Below, piece after piece: positions 57,624 through 64,000 of a stretch of 64,000 bases of DNA. Source of the DNA: Aureobasidium sp. EXF-3400 (taxonomy: Eukaryota; Ascomycota; Dothideomycetes; Dothideales; Saccotheciaceae); contig SWBL01000079.1 of assembly GCA_024195585.1 (NCBI GenBank), positions 62,001-126,000 of the forward strand, written 5' to 3'. The position numbers and the translations under genes were made by a program. Every line of letters starts with the position of its first letter. The stretch's first letter is position 1. Below the pieces are notes generated by a model. That model had not been told where the DNA came from. It saw only the letters and a program-made list of their open reading frames with translations, and made no database searches.

Positions 57624-60600
57624 ATGCACCCTCTAAACCCCTTCCTGCGGGCCTTCTTCAGAAGCACCCTCCCCTCGCAGTGTCTGCCCGTAAACCACCA
57701 CATCCTCCTGGTTCCGACAACAGAATCGCTATTCCAGGGCCGCGACCGCGAGACGACTGCGCCCTATGCCGACCTTGCCGTCTCTGAAGAATTTCTCTCC
57801 AGCCATGTCATTCGCATACCTGGAGGTGTGCCTCCTGGAAGCACGTCAAAAGATGGAGGAAACATCAGGGAATCCAAAAACAAGGCCAAGCAGTATAACA
57901 CACTCAACGGTAGGACTGTAGTCGTCAAGGATACCTACGTCTACAGTAACAAAGGTTCGTATAGCCACCTACTGTCCGACCACCCTGCTGACAAGACCGC
58001 AAAGGCTTCAAGAGCTTGACCCAGGCTCAACTATTGACCGATGCTCTGTTCTGTCCCGACATGCCCGAAGCCCAACAATGGCTCGTCTACTACATCTCAA
58101 GACCCCTGGTAGGTTCATACGACTCGCTTCGCATCATACCTGCGACTATTAGGACCGCCGCACAACGCGCCGCAGACAAACCGAAGCCTGCTATTCCCTC
58201 GGCCTCGGATGTGAAAAAGAAGGACATTGCTTCATTTACAGAACTCCTGACTGCATTCCCCTTGATCGCTCGCCAGCTGCAGAATGGTCTGGATAGAACT
58301 CTCAAGGAATTTGCCGCTCAGTTTGACGGCCCTGTGCCCAACAAATCGTCGCGAGCGCCCTCAGTGAGCTCGCAAAGATCCGATTACTCTTCCACTTCTC
58401 TGGAGAACTCATTGGCCTCGCTTAGGTCCTCGGTGTCTGGAAGCGACAGCAGTATCCGTCTTTCATCATTGGCCATTGAACCGGAAGAGGACTCTATGCG
58501 CTTTGCGCTTGAAAGTGCGACCACCGCTGCTATAGATCTTTTCCAAGGAGTCGACAGACAGCAACTATCTCTTCTTGGTGCTACGACCGACTTGTCAGGA
58601 CCGGTAGTCGAGCGCATGATCGAACGCCATATTGCTGAGCAACTGCATGAACAAATCCTGTTTCCCCGGATTTGCAACATACGCCGATCAGAAGATCTCG
58701 AGCTCGAACACCGTCTGCGGAAAATGGCCAACATCGATATTGCTCAAGTCGGCATACCCATAGAGGACGGCATGAGAGGAAAGCGAGATATGGCGATCCG
58801 GATCGATAGGGCTGTAGGCGTTTTCAAGAAGATGGGCGTAGCCAGTAGTCCGCAAGAGATGATTGAGATCCTGCTAGAAACAACGAAAACTGTCACCGCG
58901 ACCACATCCAACACCACAGGACAGCCAGGAACGTGGCCGGATGGTACAACCGAGAAACCGAACATCGCCATGACAATTAATGCCGATGTACTGGTCTCTA
59001 TGCTTCTAATCGTTGTTATAAGAAGCTCTGTCCGTTATATGCACGCCAGATTGTCATACATGAGACATTTCGTCTTCATCGATGATGTGGACAGTGGAGA
59101 GATGGGTTATGTGCTAAGCACTTTCGAGGCTGTACTGGTTTACCTATCGCGAGACTCGGATGCCTTACGAATTGCTGCAAGGAAGAACGCACGATTGTGG
59201 AAAGCAACAAGAAATGGAAACACATCAGAATTGCGGACTATGCTTCAACCAGGCGATCCTTGGAATGCAGGCAGTCAAGTTATAGAAGAAGCACCATCAT
59301 TCGACGACAGCTTCAGGGACCCAGATGCTTCCAGCCTTAGTTCAAGGCTGACAAATGTAAACATTGAACGGCAAAATCAGTCAATGCCTGACGGTGATTT
59401 TGCCGCCGTGGGTGGATCTTTGGCTCACGTTTTCCCTTTTCAAAAGCCACCGACACCACCGCCGGAAGTCAGTCAGCCGAAGCGGAAGCGCGTCACTATG
59501 GCCAGCTTCCGCAGTGCATCTGTTTCATCTGGGTATTCATCTCCATCTCGTTCTAGATCCAAGAGCATCGATTCCACAGTGAGTACTGCCTCGGCAGGCG
59601 ATAGCTCCCTCGATAAGATCTCGCAATCACAAGGACTTGGTGGAGACTCGATCTTGATGATGGCCATTGAGAATGGACAGCTTGCATCTCTAGAGTACTT
59701 GCTGACTCTGGATCAATACTTCCCTATCGAATTCATTCTAGAGGACTGTAACAACGAGGGGGTGTCTTTGCTTGTCGCTGCTGTACAGGGCGATGACAAG
59801 AACCTGACAAATTCCTTACTCAATCACATCATCCGAAACGCTCCTTCTGACAATACTTTAAGATCTTATTTTGCTCGTCAAGACAGCAAAGGAAGAACCT
59901 TTGCTCACTATTTGTTCAACCAACCACATCTGATGGAGACGGTTGGAGAGATGTTGCCATGGCAGCTCAAAGACAAGAATGGTCAAACACCATTGTTTGC
60001 TCTATGCAGGTCCTACGATCATCAGGAGTATCGATGGATGGTCGAAACTGCATTGACTCTTGCCACAGATACTCAACCAGACCGAGAGCCACTTCACCTT
60101 GCTGATCACATAGACAACAAGGGGAACACTCTACTACACATCGTCAACGACCCTCATGTAACGTCGTGGCTCCTTCGTCATTGCGATTCGGATGTGAATG
60201 CAGCAAACGACAAACGGTTCACACCGCTGATGATGGCGAGCAAATACGGTAGACTTGACTTGGTTCGAACATTCTTCGGCGACGCTCGAGTGGATCTACA
60301 AATCAAGGACATCAGAGGTCTGACAGCTGTTGAGCTGGCCAAGGACGATGAAGTCAGAAATCGAATCGACGATCTGGTGTTGCTGTCCACACGGCCTGCA
60401 GCGGATGGAAGAATCACTTCTGTCGTTCGGTCATTCTTTGTAGAGGATGCAACTGTTCGGCTAGTCCTGAAATCCGGAGGTCCGAATCCAAATGGAACAA
60501 TCACAGTCACTACCTGTCGTCGCTCTGTCGCTGACTTTGAGCATCTCGCAAAGTGGCTCTCGATTGAGCAACCAGCCTCCTGGATACCGACACACTTCAA

Positions 60601-61501
60601 CTTGACGTCTCCGTTCTTGATACCATCGAAACCATCAAGGGCTGTGCTGCGCGACATACAACTGCGTCTTGATGCGTTCTTGCAATGTCTCTTGACACAC
60701 TCCACTTTCTCTACACATGAGATGGTATGGGAGTTTTTCCTCGTTCCTGATATAGATCCTGCCATGTTGGCCGAGCGAGCGAAACACAAGGCAGAAATTC
60801 GAGTCGAAAATGTTCGGGATGACTACGATCCGATCACGGATACACGTGAGGTCGAGTCTTTCGTATCACATGCCAAAGATCAACTTCGAGGAGTCTCTCA
60901 TGCGGTCAAGTCTCTCATCAGACGTACAAATGCTCAACGTATGCTGAATTCCGACTTGCATGATGCGCGCATGCTCAATAATACTGGCGTCGCAACCCTT
61001 CAATTCCTTCCTCGGAAATACCTTACAGCATTCGACATGTACACGAAAGCTCTGACGCCTTCAGAATCTGATCCTTTGGCAAGCTTTTACTACTCTTTGC
61101 ACTCGATTGCAAATTCTTCAACAGCGGTTCTTGTTGCTCTTGGGCGACCGACAAGCTTGATTGGCAGTATGAACCAAGCCAAGAGGAATATTGAACGAGC
61201 CATTGGTTCTCTGACCAGACAGTCCCGCTGGACACCAAATATAGGTCTATTTGACGAGACAAGGCGGTCCATCGCAGCCGAAGCTGAAGAGAAAGCGACG
61301 AAGGCTCAAGGCGAGCTTGACTCTCTGGGTAGCGAACTACGTTATACACAGCAGACGGTTGCAGCGGAGTTGGCAGGTTGGCAAGAACAGCACGTCAAGT
61401 TCGGCAAGCGTATGTTGAAAGATCTAGCCAAGGGCATGGTTGTGAAAGAAAAGGCCAGGCTCGAGAACATGAAGAGGGCTTTGAGGGAACTTCAACGATG
61501 A
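57624..61501 (+). CDS. VPS9-ankyrin-PX-BAR protein, Vrl1-like Rab5 GEF
   Basis: Exons 57624-57954 and 58005-61501 give 1275 residues. Order: a conserved N-terminal region (about 1-230), a VPS9 domain (about 250-490, with VSMLLIVVIRSSVRYMHARL), a Ser-rich linker, and ankyrin repeats (about 655-880, for example GDSILMMAIENGQLASLEYLL and FTPLMMASKYGRLDLVRTFF). Next is a PX-like domain (about 917-1025, TITVTTCRRSVADFEHLAKWL), and last a helical BAR-like tail ending in a coiled coil. This matches yeast Vrl1, part of the endosomal VINE complex, which activates Vps21/Rab5 and remodels membranes. The intron donor is GTTCGT, the same as in the tRNA insert. No frameshift or truncation is seen. Confidence 0.85.
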
Positions 61502-62089
61502 ACGTAAGGCTTGGGTATATCCACGGTACGTGTGCATTTGGCGTTTTTTCTCAAGGACAAAGGATCGTTTCTACTGTACTTTTAGCAGGAACCTTCGTGC
61601 TTCTCCAGGCGTTAGCAGGCCATGTAGCATTAGCAAGGTCTTGGATGCAAGCATTAACGACGATTTGAACTGTTGATCTATCTCATTACAGACTTGACTC
61701 GATGTTGTAGATTTTGATGCGGATGTGAACGTACTTCTTTCTCGTCCAGCCACGCATATCGTTCTCTAGGGCGATTCGAACACTACAAGCACTTCGAGGA
61801 AGGTACACCTCGTCGCCGAGAGCTACAGTACGGGGTAGCTCTTTCCTCTTTGGGTTGGAAGGTGGTCTTGCTGCGTAAAAGCGTGGACCGCCTCGAAAGA
61901 CTCGGCATCAGCTCCAACACTCTTCTCGCATCAACAACTCCCTTCCTTTCATCCTAAACACTCACCTTCCTCCCAACACGTCCCTTCTACGTGTTTCTTA
62001 CGTGTCTGTCTGTTCTACACGTCTGTTAGCATCTTCCTTTACGTGTTTCAGATCACTGCACCCATTTCCGCACCTCTCACGCACTCATC
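61502..62089. promoter_or_regulatory. promoter region of H2B variant, 588 bp
   Basis: Contains the ACGTGT motif cluster described separately, close to the start codon, and pyrimidine-rich stretches from 61920 on. No gene is supported. Confidence 0.55.
61976..62046. promoter_or_regulatory. five ACGTGT/ACACGT motifs in 71 bp
   Basis: ACACGT at 61976-61981, ACGTGT at 61989-61994, ACGTGT at 62000-62005, ACACGT at 62017-62022 and ACGTGT at 62041-62046. The last is 44 bp above the start codon of the H2B variant. The ACGT core is typical of bZIP and bHLH sites. The density far exceeds chance for a six-base word. The binding protein is unknown. Confidence 0.6.
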
Positions 62090-62958
62090 ATGCCTCCAAA
62101 GATTGCAAAGAAGGGCACTCTGTCTCAGACAAAGCTCGCCATCGCAAATACGCAGGCTGGCTCTCAGCCTGATGCAGAGACCCAGGTCGACGCCAACACT
62201 CAAGTCGATGCCGATATCCCTTCCAGCAGTGCCAACAGCAATGCTGTCGACGACGCCATGGCATCTACCGCTAACGGCGCAGCTGCTTCCACCGCTGACA
62301 CCGCTCACACTTCTGCTGATGAGGCTGAGACCAAACCTGCTGCGAAGAGACCTGCAGGAAAGAGTATCGCTGCTGCCACCGACAAGAAGGATGGTGAGGG
62401 CAAGAAGAAGCGCCGTCGCAAGCCGGATCTCTCGAGCTTCAAACTTTACATCTTGACAGGTTTGTCTACCTGCCTGATCATTGTACTGCCTGTGTTTATT
62501 GAGGCTGACTCGCATATTCTTCAGTCCAACAGCAGGTTCATCCTGACTGCAAGATCTCGAAGAATGCCATGCAGATCATGAATGATTTCATCAAGGGTAA
62601 GTAACATCTGACATCAGTCTCATGTGTTCGAGTGTATGACTAACATGCTACGTAGATCTGTTTGCTCGTATCGCAGAGCTTTCTTGCGATCTATGCAAGA
62701 AGCAGAAGAAGGCTACTCTCCAGGCTCATGAGATCCAGACAGCGTAAGTAACACTCCTTCCTTTGTCTAACTCTCTCATTGCCCTTTGTTCTTTCTCCTA
62801 CTACATCTAGCCACCGTCTCTTCCCACATCCATCATGCTAACTCTCTTTTCATAGTGTCAAGCTCCTTCTGCCAGGCGAGCTTGCAAAACACGCTCAGAG
62901 TGAAGGCTGTAAAGCCCTCAGCAAGTTCAACACCCGCACCAAGCAGGGTCTGCGTTAA
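62090..62958 (+). CDS. divergent histone H2B variant with long N-terminal tail
   Basis: Exons 62090-62459, 62525-62596, 62656-62743 and 62856-62958 give 210 residues. The protein opens MPPK, as fungal H2B does. The histone fold (about 117-210) aligns throughout: [35 protein letters not shown], the loop [17 protein letters not shown], then [15 protein letters not shown]. Differences from canonical H2B are large. The tail is about 115 residues (usual 30-40), Ala/Thr/Asp-rich with a [13 protein letters not shown] patch. Four cysteines are present (DCKIS, SCDLC, GCKAL), where fungal H2B usually has none, two of them as CxxC in helix 2. All introns restore frame, so it is an intact gene. It should pair with H2A in specialised nucleosomes. 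Confidence 0.88.
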
Positions 62959-64000
62959 AGCGTCTGTCTTCAGATCCGACAACACACTGCTCGACAATAC
63001 GCATACGACTGTAACGCAACGAATCCACGATACGAAGAGATGTAATGAATGGCTACGACACGGTCTGTGATGACTACGATGACGGAACATAAGAAACCGC
63101 TTTGCTCGATTACTTTTTACAACGAATAATGACTATGATGGATGGATCGATGAACTTTTCTTTGTTGCTTTTCGCTACGCGAAAGTAGCTATGGATGGAT
63201 GACCTGTTTATATTGCTAGGAGATATACTGATGGTGGATGGAGAAGATATGGTATGGTTACAATTGCTCCTGTTACTCAAAACATACAATCGAAGACATG
63301 CTTTTGCTCGAATGACTTTACAATCCTTTTCATACATTTATGTCTCCTTCTCATTGTCTGTCTCGTTTGAATCGATAAGTCTTTGGTAAATCTTACTCTT
63401 GTTTTCTTTCGACCTATCGACTACATTCTTGAACGGTCGCAAATGATAGGACTATAATACTTGCTATTCAGCCATGTAGGAATGAACCACACAGAACTGT
63501 CCCTTTTCTCTACCATTTATAAAGTTGTATCTGGAAGATATAACTTTGCCATTGCACTCACCACTCGCATTGAATGACTTTCAATAGTCATGTTCGAGGA
63601 AAAGATGGAAAAAGCGTCACACTACCAATCATACCACACACTCCGTACACTACGTCGGATATATTAGCCAACTAACTCATAATCCCTCCGACTCAGAAAA
63701 AGGGATAGAATGGGGATATAGGTTGACATTGTCGAAGTAAGAAGGTAATGGATGATAGGAGCAGGGTTATGCCACTTACAATGCGGACTTGAGCGGAAAT
63801 ACATGTAAGTCAATAACTTGAGATACTCCATTCTCCACCACGTTTTCTGACCTACTATGTATGGGGCTGATTATATACCAAAGATAATCTGTAGCATTAT
63901 CGACCGAGGTTAAAGTGGTACAGCACGTAAACGGATGAGTGAACCACATGATGAAGGATGGAAATTTCCAAATCGACCGAATCTATGGGTTGGGGTCGGT
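62959..64000. other. intergenic region to window end, 1042 bp
   Basis: 3' flank of the H2B variant gene. Several ATGGATGG words occur near 63135-63245. No gene or RNA is supported. Confidence 0.55.

Noticed and set aside
1..64000. CRISPR arrays, transposons, rDNA or secondary-metabolite cluster
   Set aside because: No regularly spaced repeats, transposase or reverse transcriptase motifs, rRNA sequences, or PKS/NRPS genes were seen; the Ayg1-like gene stands alone.

Overview
The window looks like a gene-dense nuclear stretch of a filamentous ascomycete (Pezizomycotina). Most genes carry short GT-AG introns of about 48-70 nt with CTNAY-type branch points. The gene set is typically fungal: an Ayg1-type melanin hydrolase, a group X hybrid histidine kinase, Skn7, a two-domain trehalose phosphatase, AIM24, an Rco1-like PHD protein and a DUF3824-like RS protein. 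A Dothideomycete is my best guess, but this is inference from overall feel and not proven. I see no transposon, CRISPR array, rDNA or prophage.

Layout. 1-5.1 kb: a truncated LRR/F-box-type gene, an Ayg1-like hydrolase, an unknown coiled-coil protein, then an initiator tRNA-Met gene on the minus strand. 5.6-11.3 kb: skn7 (minus) head-to-head with a type 5 peroxiredoxin (plus), then a Rid-family protein. 11.6-18.1 kb: a secreted Cys-containing protein, the complex I 24 kDa subunit, mitochondrial ribosomal protein bS18m, and a divergently transcribed CIA84-like protein; the last three are mitochondrial. 18.7-30 kb: a DUF3824-like RS protein and a 2346-residue group X histidine kinase. 30.6-40.5 kb: a secreted App1-domain protein, a GNAT acetyltransferase, AIM24 and ATM1 (divergent, both mitochondrial), and an F-box/LRR protein. 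41.9-53.1 kb: a small conserved-looking protein, trehalose-6-phosphate phosphatase, a PA2G4-type protein and an Rco1-like PHD protein. 53.8-64 kb: an aquaglyceroporin, a PC4/SUB1 coactivator, a VPS9-ankyrin-PX-BAR protein resembling yeast Vrl1, and a strongly divergent histone H2B variant.

Themes. Peroxide and osmotic stress signalling is well represented: a group X kinase, the Skn7 response regulator, a peroxiredoxin, trehalose synthesis and an aquaglyceroporin. A second theme is mitochondria: Prx5, NDUFV2, bS18m, CIA84-like, AIM24 and ATM1.

The two observations I consider most novel are (1) the initiator tRNA-Met gene interrupted inside the D-arm by a 56-nt insert that has every hallmark of a spliceosomal intron, while both Pol III promoter boxes and a T-run terminator are kept, and (2) a Cys-bearing H2B variant with a tail of about 115 residues, whose start codon is preceded by five ACGTGT/ACACGT motifs in 71 bp. 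All exon structures below were read by eye from splice signals, reading frame and protein continuity.
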